NCBI GenBank assembly: GCA_963666705.2
Contig: CAXXKO010000024.1
Span: 186,001-250,000, forward strand
Source of the DNA: G963666705 sp963666705
Lineage (GTDB): Bacteria > Pseudomonadota > Alphaproteobacteria > CADEGL01
Reading direction: 5' to 3'
DNA length: 64,000 bases
In this document: positions 53,538 through 64,000 of the stretch, one piece after another
How positions within the stretch are numbered: the first letter of the stretch is position 1
Layout: every line of letters starts with the position of its first letter
Program-made: the position numbers and the translations under genes
Notes under the pieces: model-generated
Databases searched by the model: none
What the model saw: only the letters and a program-made list of their open reading frames with translations
Told to the model about the DNA's origin: nothing

Positions 53538-54803
53538 ATGAATAAGTCTTCCAGCGGCGATACCAAGAACACGCTCTACTGCTCTTTTTGCGGCAAGAGC
53601 CAGCACGAAGTCCGCAAGCTGATCGCTGGCCCCACTGTCTTCATTTGCGACGAGTGCGTCGAGCTCTGCATGGATATCATCCGTGAGGAGCACAAGACCA
53701 CGCTCGTGAAATCGCGGGACGGCGTGCCGACGCCGAAGGATATCTGCACGGTCCTCGACGATTACGTGATCGGCCAGGCGCATGCCAAGCGCGTGCTGTC
53801 GGTTGCCGTCCACAATCACTACAAGCGGCTCGCCCACGATGCCAAGTTGAACGATGTGGAGCTCGCGAAATCGAATATTCTGCTGGTCGGGCCGACCGGC
53901 TGTGGCAAGACGTTGCTGGCGCAGACCCTCGCGCGCATCATCGACGTGCCCTTCACCATGGCCGACGCCACCACGCTCACCGAAGCGGGCTATGTTGGCG
54001 AGGATGTCGAGAACATCATCCTCAAGCTTCTGCAATCGGCCGACTACAACGTCGAGCGCGCCCAGCGCGGCATCGTCTATATCGACGAGGTCGACAAGAT
54101 TTCGCGCAAGTCGGACAATCCCTCGATCACCCGAGACGTTTCCGGCGAGGGCGTGCAGCAGGCGCTCCTCAAGATCATGGAGGGGACGATCGCCAGCGTG
54201 CCGCCCCAGGGTGGGCGCAAGCATCCACAGCAGGAGTTCCTGCAGGTCGACACCACCAACATCCTGTTCATCTGCGGCGGTGCCTTCTCGGGCCTCGAGA
54301 AGATCATCACGGCGCGGGGACGCGGCTCCTCGATCGGGTTCGGGGCCGACGTCCGCAGCCCGGACGAGCGCCAGACCGGAGAGATCTTGCGCGGGGTCGA
54401 GCCCGAGGATCTCCTCAAGTTCGGGCTGATCCCCGAGTTCATCGGCCGCTTGCCGGTGATCGCCACGCTCGAGGATCTCGACGAGCAGGCGCTCGTGGAC
54501 ATCCTGACCAAGCCCAAGAACGCCCTCGTCAAGCAGTACCAGCTTTTGTTCGAGATGGAAGGCGTGAACCTCAAATACGCGGAAGACGCGCTCCGGGCCA
54601 TCGCGCGCAAGGCCGTCGCGCGTAAGACCGGGGCCCGCGGCTTGCGCTCGATCCTGGAGGGCATCCTGCTCGATTCCATGTTCGAGCTGCCCAGTCTCGA
54701 CGGGGTCGAGGAGATCGTCGTCAACCGCGAGGTCGTGGAAGGGCGCGCGGCGCCCCTCCACATCTATGCCGATCGTGCCGAGGATGTCGGCTCGAGCGCC
54801 TGA
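53538..54803 (+). CDS. clpX: ATP-dependent Clp protease ATP-binding subunit ClpX
   Basis: 421 residues. The N-terminal zinc-binding domain has CSFCGKSQHEVRKL and, 20 residues later, ICDECVELC. The AAA+ module follows with Walker A GPTGCGKT near residue 117, Walker B IVYIDEVDKI near 180, the GRGSSIGFGADV pore/RKH region and LIPEFIGRLPVIATL sensor block. ClpX unfolds proteins for ClpP. Length and order are normal. It lies between clpP and lon. Confidence 0.98.
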   Translation: MNKSSSGDTKNTLYCSFCGKSQHEVRKLIAGPTVFICDECVELCMDIIREEHKTTLVKSRDGVPTPKDICTVLDDYVIGQAHAKRVLSVAVHNHYKRLAHDAKLNDVELAKSNILLVGPTGCGKTLLAQTLARIIDVPFTMADATTLTEAGYVGEDVENIILKLLQSADYNVERAQRGIVYIDEVDKISRKSDNPSITRDVSGEGVQQALLKIMEGTIASVPPQGGRKHPQQEFLQVDTTNILFICGGAFSGLEKIITARGRGSSIGFGADVRSPDERQTGEILRGVEPEDLLKFGLIPEFIGRLPVIATLEDLDEQALVDILTKPKNALVKQYQLLFEMEGVNLKYAEDALRAIARKAVARKTGARGLRSILEGILLDSMFELPSLDGVEEIVVNREVVEGRAAPLHIYADRAEDVGSSA

Positions 54804-54914
54804 GTGAGAGCCGGTACTTGACCATCGTGTCGCCCGTCGCCACCTATAGAACCGAGCTTCCAAGCGCTGTCAGGACCCTCGCGGGGCACGCGTCCCCCCT
54901 CTTGATGAGGCACC

Positions 54915-57323
<2,409 letters not shown>

Positions 57324-57528
57324 GGTGGCGACCGCCCGCGGCGTTACCGTGGGGAGCGCTCGACGGCGAAAAGACTGGTGAAAAGCCGAATTGCCTGGGG
57401 ATAACCTATCCTCCGCAATTGACGCGGGCGAATGCGACAGCTTACATTGCTGCCACTCCGCTGCCGCTGGATTCCTTCCGAGGATATTCCGTTATTAGCT
57501 TTGTGCTTGATAGAAGGGGGCCACGATT

Positions 57529-57801
57529 GTGAATAAAAACGAGCTGATTGCGTCCGTCGCCGCCAGCGCTGGTTTGTCGAAGGCAAGCGCGACCCAGGCT
57601 GTGGATTGCGTTTTCGACGCCGTCACGGATGCGCTGAAGAATGGGAGTGAGGTGCGCCTGGTCGGATTCGGAACATTCAGCGTGGCGCACCGCGCCGCGT
57701 CCCAGGGGCGCAATCCACGAACCGGCGAGCGGATCGACATCCCCGTGTCCAACCAGCCCAAGTTCAAGGCGGGCAAGGCCCTCAAGGACGCCGTCAACTA
57801 A
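57529..57801 (+). CDS. hup: nucleoid-associated protein HU, beta-type
   Basis: 90 residues from a GTG at 57529, with AAGGGGG well placed ahead. Features are MNKNELIASVAASAGLSKA at the N terminus, VRLVGFGTFSVAHRAA and the DNA-contacting arm GRNPRTGERIDIPVS, then KFKAGKALKDAVN. HU binds and bends DNA without strong sequence choice. It sits between lon and the tRNA-Val gene, usual for the order lon-hupB. A stem-loop (GCCCGCC/GGCGGGC near 57818) downstream may end the transcript. Confidence 0.97.
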   Translation: MNKNELIASVAASAGLSKASATQAVDCVFDAVTDALKNGSEVRLVGFGTFSVAHRAASQGRNPRTGERIDIPVSNQPKFKAGKALKDAVN

Positions 57802-57879
57802 GACCCCAACCGGATCCCGCCCGCCCGCCGAAGGGCGTGGCGGGCGAGCCGGCTGCCTAGGGCGGCGGGGCACTGGCAC

Positions 57880-57955
57880 GGGCGATTAGCTCAGCTGGGA
57901 GAGCACCTGCTTTACACGCAGGGGGTCGGCGGTTCGATCCCGTCATCGCCCACCA
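57880..57955 (+). tRNA. tRNA-Val (UAC anticodon)
   Basis: A 76-nt cloverleaf with acceptor GGGCGAT/ATCGCCC, D arm AGCTCAGCTGGGAGAGC, anticodon loop CTTTACA (TAC) and T arm GGTTCGATCC; CCA is encoded (57953-57955). Confidence 0.96.
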
Positions 57956-57992
57956 GCCGGACGCGGGGCGGGCGCACGGCGGGAACGGTCGC

Positions 57993-58021
57993 TTGACAGG
58001 CCACGGGGCGTGAAGTACATC
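57993..58021 (+). promoter_or_regulatory. candidate promoter of tRNA-Asp
   Basis: TTGACA (57993-57998), 17-bp spacer and TACATC (58016-58021), ending 15 bp before the tRNA. Perfect -35 and acceptable -10, so tRNA-Asp can be transcribed on its own although it follows tRNA-Val closely. Confidence 0.6.
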
Positions 58022-58036
58022 AACCGCCCACCCGAC

Positions 58037-58114
58037 GGGGGTGTAGCTCAGTTTGGTTAGAGCGCTGGCCTGTCACGCCAGAGGCCGCGGGTTCAAGTCC
58101 CGTCACTCCCGCCA
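58037..58114 (+). tRNA. tRNA-Asp (GUC anticodon)
   Basis: A 78-nt cloverleaf with acceptor GGGGGTG/CACTCCC (one G-U pair), D arm TAGCTCAGTTTGGTTAGAGC, anticodon loop CTGTCAC (GTC), T arm GGGTTCAAGTCCC and an encoded CCA (58112-58114). Confidence 0.96.
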
Positions 58115-58364
58115 TTCCCTTTTCCGGGCGCCTTTCTATCGACGCGCGGTCGTCCGCGCCCTCGGGTGGATTCGCGATCGTCGCCGCGCCTCTTAAACGG
58201 GGTCCGGGGGCGCCCTTCCGCTGCCGCTACACCGTTATTTCCTTGCGGGTGGGGGAGGGGTGTTGTAAAGGGTTGACGCCGCCTAAATGGCCGTCCGGGC
58301 TTGGTTTCTGGCCGTACGCGGTGCCGCCGGAGGGGGCGGTGGAACGGACCGGAGTGGGGTTTGC

Positions 58365-58730
58365 GTGGCGGATCTGCTGCAAGAATATCTCCCGATTCTG
58401 ATCTTCCTCGGCGTCGCCGTCGCGGTCGCCGCCGGTGCGCTCGTCATGTCCTACATGATTGCGCGCCAGAAGCCCGATTCGGAGAAGCTGTCGAGCTACG
58501 AATGTGGCTTCGAGGCGTTCGAGGACGCGCGCGGCCAGTTCGACGTGCGCTTCTACCTGGTGGCGATCCTTTTCATCATCTTCGACCTCGAAGTCGCCTT
58601 CCTGTTTCCCTGGGCCATTACCCTCGGGCAGATTGGCATGTTCGGATTCTGGTCCATGATGGTCTTTCTCGCCATCCTGACGGTCGGTTTCGTCTACGAA
58701 TGGCGCAAGGGGGCGCTGGAATGGGAATGA
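58365..58730 (+). CDS. nuoA: NADH-quinone oxidoreductase subunit A
   Basis: 121 residues from a GTG at 58365; GGAGTGGGG lies upstream. Three membrane helices are evident (YLPILIFLGVAVAVAAGALVM; YLVAILFIIFDLEVAFLFPW; FGFWSMMVFLAILTVGFVYEW, each shown in part). SSYECGFEAFEDAR is the quinone-site loop with its conserved Cys. It begins the nuo operon after a 250-bp gap from tRNA-Asp. Its TGA overlaps the nuoB ATG. Confidence 0.96.
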   Translation: MADLLQEYLPILIFLGVAVAVAAGALVMSYMIARQKPDSEKLSSYECGFEAFEDARGQFDVRFYLVAILFIIFDLEVAFLFPWAITLGQIGMFGFWSMMVFLAILTVGFVYEWRKGALEWE

Positions 58731-59260
58731 CGCCGAGCGCGACCGTGGGTGTTGCCGGGGAGTCCGACGGCGCCGTCCTCAAGCGGGTCACGAGCGAGTT
58801 CGAGGACAAGGGCTTCCTCGTGGCCCGCATTGACGATCTGGTCAACTGGGCGCGGACGAGCTCGCTCTGGCCCATGACCTTCGGGCTCGCCTGCTGCGCC
58901 GTCGAGATGATGCACAGCGCCGCCAGCCGGTACGACCTCGACCGTTTCGGCGTCGTCTTCCGTCCGAGCCCGCGACAGTCCGACGTCATGATCGTGGCGG
59001 GCACGCTGTGCAACAAGATGGCGCCCGCGCTGCGCAAGGTTTACGACCAGATGGCCGAGCCGCGCTGGGTCATCTCCATGGGCTCGTGTGCCAACGGTGG
59101 CGGCTACTATCACTATTCCTACTCCGTCGTCAGGGGCTGCGACCGCATCGTGCCGGTCGATATCTACGTTCCCGGCTGCCCGCCCACGGCCGAGGCGCTT
59201 CTGTATGGCATCCTGCAGCTGCAGAAGAAGATCCGCCGCACGGGAACGATCCTGCGCTAG
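58721..59260 (+). CDS. nuoB: NADH-quinone oxidoreductase subunit B
   Basis: 179 residues; the ATG at 58721 overlaps nuoA by ten bases (a second ATG at 58727 is possible). The N2 iron-sulfur cluster ligands are in LACCAVEMM, MGSCANGGGYYHYSYS and VPGCPPTAEALLYG. NuoB carries the last cluster before quinone in the peripheral arm of complex I. Length and order fit the alphaproteobacterial type. Confidence 0.97.
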   Translation: MGMTPSATVGVAGESDGAVLKRVTSEFEDKGFLVARIDDLVNWARTSSLWPMTFGLACCAVEMMHSAASRYDLDRFGVVFRPSPRQSDVMIVAGTLCNKMAPALRKVYDQMAEPRWVISMGSCANGGGYYHYSYSVVRGCDRIVPVDIYVPGCPPTAEALLYGILQLQKKIRRTGTILR

Positions 59261-59310
59261 CTGGCGCGCGGGAATGCTCTTCATGTCCGGATTGTCGAGG
59301 CGAGAAACTT

Positions 59311-59928
59311 ATGATTGAGGAGCTCCTCGACCTCGGCGAGTACATCCGGTCGGCGCTGCCGGACGACCCGCTCGACATGGAGGCGCGGAACGGCCAGCTC
59401 ATCATGACCGCGCGCCGCGAGGGCCTGATCCGGTTGCTGCAGTTTCTGCGTGACGACAGCAACTGTCAGTTCAAGATGCTGGCGGACCTGTGCGGCGCCG
59501 ACTATCCCGACCGGGCGGAGCGCTTCGAGGTCGTCTACAACCTTCTGAGCCTCACCCACAATCAGCGCATTCGGATCAAGGTCTCGACCGACGAGGCGGC
59601 TCCCGTACCCTCGGCAACGGTCATCTACAGCGCTGCCGGATGGTTCGAGCGCGAAGCCTGGGACCTCTACGGCATCTTTTTCGACGACCACCCCGATCTG
59701 CGGCGCATTCTCACCGACTACGGCTTCGAGGGGCACCCCCTGCGCAAGGACTTCCCGCTCACCGGCTATGTGGAGGTGCGCTACGACGACGCCGAGAAGC
59801 GGGTGGTCTACGAGCCGGTCAAGCTGGCGCAGGACTTCCGCAGCTTCGATTTCCTGAGCCCCTGGGAGGGCATGACGAGGATGCTGCCGGGCGACGAGAA
59901 GGCCGGCGACGAGGAAGCGGACGACTGA
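59311..59928 (+). CDS. nuoC: NADH-quinone oxidoreductase subunit C
   Basis: 205 residues, 50 bp after nuoB. The 30-kDa-subunit signature WFEREAWDLYGIFFDDHPDL is present near residue 115, followed by LRRILTDYGFEGHPLRKDFPL and a variable acidic tail. It is separate from NuoD, unlike the fused NuoCD of enterobacteria. It forms part of the connecting fragment in the peripheral arm. The TGA is shared with the next ATG (TGATG). Confidence 0.97.
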   Translation: MIEELLDLGEYIRSALPDDPLDMEARNGQLIMTARREGLIRLLQFLRDDSNCQFKMLADLCGADYPDRAERFEVVYNLLSLTHNQRIRIKVSTDEAAPVPSATVIYSAAGWFEREAWDLYGIFFDDHPDLRRILTDYGFEGHPLRKDFPLTGYVEVRYDDAEKRVVYEPVKLAQDFRSFDFLSPWEGMTRMLPGDEKAGDEEADD

Positions 59929-61106
59929 TGGCCGATACCCAGATCCGCAACTACACCATGAACTTCGGGCCGCAGCATCCCGCGGCCCACGGCGTTCTCC
60001 GATTGGTGCTCGAGCTCGACGGCGAGGTGATCGACCGCGCCGACCCGCATATCGGTCTCCTGCACCGGGGCACCGAGAAGCTCATCGAGCACAAGACCTA
60101 CCTCCAGGCCGTGCCCTATTTCGACCGCCTGGATTACGTCTCGCCCATGTGCCAGGAGCATGCCTTCGCGCTCGCCGTCGAGAACCTGCTCGGCATCGAG
60201 GCGCCGCCGCGCGCCCAGTATATCCGCGTCCTCTATGCGGAGATCACGCGCATCCTCAACCACCTGCTCAACATCGCGACCTTTGCCCTCGACGTGGGCG
60301 CGATGACGCCGTTCCTGTGGGCTTTCGAGCACCGCGAGATCCTGATGGAGTTCTACGAGCGGGTCTCGGGCGCGCGCCTCCATTCGGCCTATTTCCGCCC
60401 CGGCGGCGTCGGCCGCGACCTGCCGGCGGGCCTGACCGACGATATTCTCGCCTGGGCCGAGACCTTCCCCAAGCTGATCGACGACGTGGAGAGCCTCCTC
60501 ACCGAGAACCGCATCTTCAAGCAGCGCACCGTGGACATCGGCGTCATCTCGGCCGAGGACGCCATGGACTGGGGCCTATCGGGGCCCATGATCCGCGCCT
60601 CGAACGTGGCCTGGGACCTGCGCAAGGCGCAGCCCTACGATTGTTACGCCGCGATGGATTTCGACATCCCCGTGGGGCTGAACGGTGATTGCTACGATCG
60701 CTACCTCGTGCGCATCGAGGAGATGCGCCAGAGCCTGGCCATCATCCGCCAGGCCATCGAGCGGATGCCCGAGGGGCCGGTCAAGGTAGACGACCGCAAG
60801 ATCACGCCACCGCCGAGGGCTGAGATGAAGACCTCGATGGAGGCGCTCATCCACCATTTCAAACTCTATACCGAGGGCTATCACGTGCCGGCGGGCGAGA
60901 CCTATACGGCCGTCGAGGCGCCCAAGGGAGAGTTCGGCGTATACCTCGTCTCCGACGGTACCAACAAGCCCTACCGCTGCAAGATTCGAGCGCCGGGATT
61001 CGCCTTCCTGCAGGCGACCGAGTTCATGTCCAAGGGGCACATGCTGGCCGATATCGTCGCCATCATCGGCTCCATGGATATCGTCTTCGGCGAGGTCGAC
61101 CGATGA
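59928..61106 (+). CDS. nuoD: NADH-quinone oxidoreductase subunit D
   Basis: 392 residues. MNFGPQHPAAHGVLRLVLEL is at the N terminus, LHRGTEKLIEHKTY near residue 43 and EFMSKGHMLADIVAIIGS at the end, all in the 49-kDa subunit pattern. It shapes the quinone pocket together with NuoB. It overlaps nuoC by one base and nuoE by four, so the operon is translationally coupled. Confidence 0.98.
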   Translation: MADTQIRNYTMNFGPQHPAAHGVLRLVLELDGEVIDRADPHIGLLHRGTEKLIEHKTYLQAVPYFDRLDYVSPMCQEHAFALAVENLLGIEAPPRAQYIRVLYAEITRILNHLLNIATFALDVGAMTPFLWAFEHREILMEFYERVSGARLHSAYFRPGGVGRDLPAGLTDDILAWAETFPKLIDDVESLLTENRIFKQRTVDIGVISAEDAMDWGLSGPMIRASNVAWDLRKAQPYDCYAAMDFDIPVGLNGDCYDRYLVRIEEMRQSLAIIRQAIERMPEGPVKVDDRKITPPPRAEMKTSMEALIHHFKLYTEGYHVPAGETYTAVEAPKGEFGVYLVSDGTNKPYRCKIRAPGFAFLQATEFMSKGHMLADIVAIIGSMDIVFGEVDR

Positions 61107-61705
61107 CCGGGAGCGACGACGGCGGCTTCGCGTTTGCGCCCGAGAACCGGGAGAAGGCGGCGGCCTACATCGCCAAGTACCCCGAGGGGCGCCAGCAGAG
61201 CGCCGTCCTGCCGCTCCTCGACCTCGCGCAGCGGCAGAACGGCGGCTGGCTGTCGCGCGCTGCCATCGAGCACGTGGCCGGGATGCTGGAGATGCCGCTC
61301 ATCCGCGTCGAGGAGGTGGTGAGCTTCTATGTCATGCTGCTCGAGCGGCCGGTCGGCAAGCATGTGGTCTGGGTCTGCACCACCACGCCCTGCTGGCTGC
61401 GCGGCAGCGACGGCATCGTCGCCAAGTGCCGCGAAGTTCTGGGTGTCGATTTCAGCGAGACCACCGAGGATGGCGTCTTCACGCTGATGGAGCAGGAGTG
61501 CCTGGGCGCCTGCTGCAACGCGCCCATGGTGCAGATCGACGACGATTACTACGAGGACCTCACGCCGGAGAGCATCGAGGCCATCCTGGATGCTTTCAAG
61601 GCCGGCCGGACGCCCGCGCCCGGCTCCCAGACCGGGCGGCGCGGCTCGGCGCCCGCGGGCGGCCTCACCACCCTGACCACGCTCCAGCGGGAAGGCTCGT
61701 CCTGA
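61103..61705 (+). CDS. nuoE: NADH-quinone oxidoreductase subunit E
   Basis: 200 residues. The [2Fe-2S] ligands are CTTTPCWLRG near residue 92 and CLGACCNAP near 133, the normal C-x4-C and C-x3-C spacing. Three helices precede them. A Gly/Ala/Pro-rich tail of about 35 residues (PGSQTGRRGSAPAGG) is longer than in E. coli. It is part of the NADH-oxidising module with NuoF and NuoG. Start overlaps nuoD (ATGA) and its end overlaps nuoF. Confidence 0.97.
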   Translation: MTGSDDGGFAFAPENREKAAAYIAKYPEGRQQSAVLPLLDLAQRQNGGWLSRAAIEHVAGMLEMPLIRVEEVVSFYVMLLERPVGKHVVWVCTTTPCWLRGSDGIVAKCREVLGVDFSETTEDGVFTLMEQECLGACCNAPMVQIDDDYYEDLTPESIEAILDAFKAGRTPAPGSQTGRRGSAPAGGLTTLTTLQREGSS

Positions 61706-62988
61706 TGCTGCACGACAAGGACCGTATCTTCACGAACCTCTACGGCACCGACGATTGGGGCCTCGAGGGCGCGCGCCGGCGCGGTGACTGGGACGGCACC
61801 AAGGACATCCTGGCCAAGGGCCGGGACGGAATCGTCGATGAGATCAAGGCGTCCGGCCTGCGTGGGCGCGGCGGGGCCGGGTTCCCCGCCGGCCTCAAAT
61901 GGTCGTTCATGCCCAAGGAGATCGGGGAGAAGCCGCACTTCCTGGTGATCAACGCGGACGAGAGCGAGCCCGGCACCTGCAAGGACCGGGAGATCATGCG
62001 CCACGACCCTCACAAGCTGGTCGAGGGCGCGCTTATCGCCGGCTTCGCCATGGGCGCGCACACGGCCTACATCTACGTCCGAGGCGAATTCTTCCGCGAG
62101 GCCGAGCGCCTGCAGGCGGCCGTGGACCAGGCCTACGAGGCGGGGTTGCTGGGGGCGAACGCGGCCGGCTCGGGCTGGGACTTCGACGTCCATGTCCACC
62201 GCGGCGCGGGGGCCTATATCTGCGGCGAGGAGACGGGCCTCCTCGAAAGCCTCGAGGGCAAGAAGGGCCAGCCACGCCTGAAGCCGCCGTTCCCGGCCGG
62301 CGCCGGCCTCTACGGCTGCCCCACCACGGTCACCAATGTCGAGACAATCGCCGTGTCGCCCACGATCATGCGCCGGGGCGCCGAATGGTTCGCGAGCTTT
62401 GGCCGCGAGCGCAACACCGGTATCAAGCTCTTCTGCATCTCGGGCCACGTCGAGAGCCCGTGCAACGTCGAGGAGGCGATGAGCATTCCCCTGAAGGAGC
62501 TCATCGAGAAGCATGCGGGCGGGGTGCGCGGGGGCTGGGACAACCTGCTCGGCGTTTTGCCGGGCGGCTCCTCGACGCCGATCCTCCCCAAGAGCGTGTG
62601 CGATACCGTGCTCATGGATTTCGACGCCCTGGCGGAGGTCAAATCCGGCCTCGGCACGGCCGCGGTCGTCGTCATGGACAAGTCCACCGACGTGGTCCGG
62701 GCCATCACCCGGCTCTCCTACTTCTACATGCATGAGAGCTGCGGCCAGTGCACGCCCTGCCGTGAGGGCACCGGATGGATGTGGCGCATGATGGAGCGCA
62801 TCTGCCGGGGCGAGGCGGCGTCGACCGAGCTCGACCTTCTGGAGCAGGTGACCTATCAGGTCGAGGGTCATTGCATCTGCGCCCATGGCGACGCCGCGGC
62901 CTGGCCCATCCAGGGCCTGTTCCGCCACTTCCGGCCCGAGCTCGAGCGCCGGGTCAAGGGCGCCGCCGGCGCGGCCCGGGCGGCGTAG
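61705..62988 (+). CDS. nuoF: NADH-quinone oxidoreductase subunit F
   Basis: 427 residues. NADH and FMN sites are visible as LRGRGGAGFPAGLKWSFMPK near residue 52, INADESEPGTCKDREIMRHD and GAGAYICGEETGLLESLEGK. The 4Fe-4S cluster uses ESCGQCTPCREGTGWM with a further cysteine (HCICAHGDAAAW). This subunit takes electrons from NADH. It overlaps nuoE by one base and lies nine bases before nuoG. Confidence 0.98.
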   Translation: MLHDKDRIFTNLYGTDDWGLEGARRRGDWDGTKDILAKGRDGIVDEIKASGLRGRGGAGFPAGLKWSFMPKEIGEKPHFLVINADESEPGTCKDREIMRHDPHKLVEGALIAGFAMGAHTAYIYVRGEFFREAERLQAAVDQAYEAGLLGANAAGSGWDFDVHVHRGAGAYICGEETGLLESLEGKKGQPRLKPPFPAGAGLYGCPTTVTNVETIAVSPTIMRRGAEWFASFGRERNTGIKLFCISGHVESPCNVEEAMSIPLKELIEKHAGGVRGGWDNLLGVLPGGSSTPILPKSVCDTVLMDFDALAEVKSGLGTAAVVVMDKSTDVVRAITRLSYFYMHESCGQCTPCREGTGWMWRMMERICRGEAASTELDLLEQVTYQVEGHCICAHGDAAAWPIQGLFRHFRPELERRVKGAAGAARAA

Positions 62989-62997
62989 GGGCGGGCC

Positions 62998-64000
62998 ATG
63001 CCGAAACTGACCATCGACGGCATCGAAGTCGAAGTCGAGCCCGGGACGACCATCCTCCAGGCCGCAGAGCAGGTCGGCATCGAGATCCCGCGCTTCTGTT
63101 ACCACGACCGGCTTTCGATTGCCGGCAACTGCCGCATGTGCCTCGTCGAGATGGAGCGCGCGCCCAAGCCCATCGCGTCCTGCGCCATGCCGGCGGGCGA
63201 CGGCATGGTCGTCTACACCAGGTCCGAAAAAGCCGAAGCCGCGCGCAACGGGGTGATGGAATTCCTGCTCATCAACCACCCGCTCGACTGCCCCATCTGC
63301 GACCAGGGCGGGGAATGCGACCTCCAGGACCAGGCCACCGCCTACGGCTTCGACCGGGGCCGCTACGGCGAGGCGAAGCGGGCCGTGCCCGAGAAGGCCA
63401 TGGGCCCGCTCATCCGCACCTACATGACGCGCTGCATCCACTGCACGCGCTGCATCCGCTTCGCGACCGAGGTGGCGGGCGTCGAGGAGCTCGGTGCCGT
63501 GGGCCGCGGCGAGCACATGGAGATCAGCACCTATCTCCAGGGGGCGCTGACCTCGGAGCTCTCCGCCAATATCATCGACCTGTGCCCGGTGGGGGCGCTG
63601 ACATCGGCCCCCTACGCCTACGTCGCGCGGCCCTGGGAGCTCGAGAAGACCGAGACGGTCGACGTGATGGACGCGGTCGGCAGCAACATCCGCGTGGACG
63701 CGCGCGGGCCCGAGGTCCTGCGCGTCCTGCCGCGCCTCAACGATGATATCAACGAAGAGTGGATATCGGACAAGACACGCTTCGCCTGCGACGGGCTGCG
63801 CCAGCGGCGCCTCGACCGGCCCTGGGTGCGGCGCGGTGGGAAGCTCGAGGAGGCGAGCTGGGCCGAGGCCTTCGGCGCCATCCGCGATCGCCTTGCGGGC
63901 CTCGCCGGTGGCCGCATCGCGGCCATCGCGGGCGACCTCGTCGATTGCGAATCGGTGGCGGCGCTCAAGGACCTCATGGCTGCCCTCGGCTCGCCCCACA
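62998..64000 (+). CDS. nuoG: NADH-quinone oxidoreductase subunit G, N-terminal part
   Basis: 334 codons are in the window, the gene continues past the right edge. The N-terminal 2Fe-2S domain has FCYHDRLSIAGNCRMCLVEM. Next come the HPLDCPICDQGGECDLQD block, with the His-Cys ligands of cluster N5, and the RCIHCTRCIRFATEVAG block for N4. A molybdopterin-type fold with a further Gly-rich stretch starts near residue 270. GGGCGGGCC separates the nuoF stop and the ATG. It forms the tip of the peripheral arm with NuoE and NuoF. Confidence 0.97.
   Translation, partial: MPKLTIDGIEVEVEPGTTILQAAEQVGIEIPRFCYHDRLSIAGNCRMCLVEMERAPKPIASCAMPAGDGMVVYTRSEKAEAARNGVMEFLLINHPLDCPICDQGGECDLQDQATAYGFDRGRYGEAKRAVPEKAMGPLIRTYMTRCIHCTRCIRFATEVAGVEELGAVGRGEHMEISTYLQGALTSELSANIIDLCPVGALTSAPYAYVARPWELEKTETVDVMDAVGSNIRVDARGPEVLRVLPRLNDDINEEWISDKTRFACDGLRQRRLDRPWVRRGGKLEEASWAEAFGAIRDRLAGLAGGRIAAIAGDLVDCESVAALKDLMAALGSPH

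Noticed and set aside
54817..54850. Heat-shock type promoter before lon (CTTGACC then CCTATAG)
   Set aside because: Spacing between the boxes is too long for known RpoH promoters, so it was not listed as a feature.
61549..63999. Minus-strand open frame of 816 codons opposite nuoF/nuoG
   Set aside because: Its product is low-complexity Arg/Gly/Ala/Asp-rich sequence typical of the antisense of GC-rich genes, while the plus strand carries nuoF and nuoG with all cluster ligands.

Overview
The window is GC-rich chromosomal DNA from an alphaproteobacterium. Supporting signs are the core order tig-clpP-clpX-lon-HU followed by tRNA genes and a nuo operon that starts with separate nuoA, B, C and D genes, plus a PopZ-like C-terminal motif. 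The rest looks like a metabolically versatile, Rhodospirillales-like genome rich in ABC transporters, CoA-ester enzymes and flavoproteins. The species cannot be named from the sequence alone.

Layout. 1-7.9 kb: start of an SDR, an Asp/Glu racemase-family protein, a dimethylglycine-dehydrogenase-like FAD/GcvT enzyme overlapping a P-loop protein, an orphan Tat-exported solute-binding protein, and a duplicated domain split by an in-frame TGA. 8-13.1 kb: CBS protein, DUF1330 protein, methyltransferase, an intact IS1595-type insertion sequence with its 8-bp target duplication, and a YCII/ECF42 sigma pair. 13.2-20.5 kb: prfC whose start codon region is interrupted by a 271-bp inverted-repeat element, a DUF427-adenylate cyclase fusion, an EF-hand secreted protein, and an Xre/RES toxin-antitoxin pair. 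20.5-26.1 kb: pyrE with a peptide-type ABC transporter lacking its ATPases, an SH3 protein and a flavin-type oxidase-fold protein. 26.2-31.0 kb: a LivKHMGF-type ABC transporter on the minus strand whose leader is a TPP riboswitch with a visible Shine-Dalgarno sequestering switch; this is the most striking system in the window. 31-33.6 kb: a sulfatase-modifying-factor-fold protein coupled to an exported beta-propeller-like protein. 33.9-40.3 kb: catabolic-looking enzymes (Ldh_2 dehydrogenase, GMC oxidoreductase, serine hydrolase, cupin, LLM flavoprotein). Two of these share a duplicated ~240-bp upstream repeat, one copy of which carries a nested element. 40.6-50.9 kb: two crotonase-fold proteins, an EamA transporter fused to a PopZ-like tail, a class IV aminotransferase, NAD(P)HX repair enzyme, malonyl-CoA decarboxylase with a one-base frameshift, and an AceE-like thiamine-diphosphate enzyme. 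50.9-64 kb: tRNA-Leu, tig, clpP, clpX, lon, HU, tRNA-Val, tRNA-Asp and nuoABCDEFG, with nuoG running off the end.

Three families of short, CTAG-flanked inverted-repeat elements are scattered between the genes, consistent with non-autonomous IS630/Tc1-type elements. They sit at gene ends, at one start codon, and inside another repeat. No CRISPR array, prophage or rRNA gene was seen.
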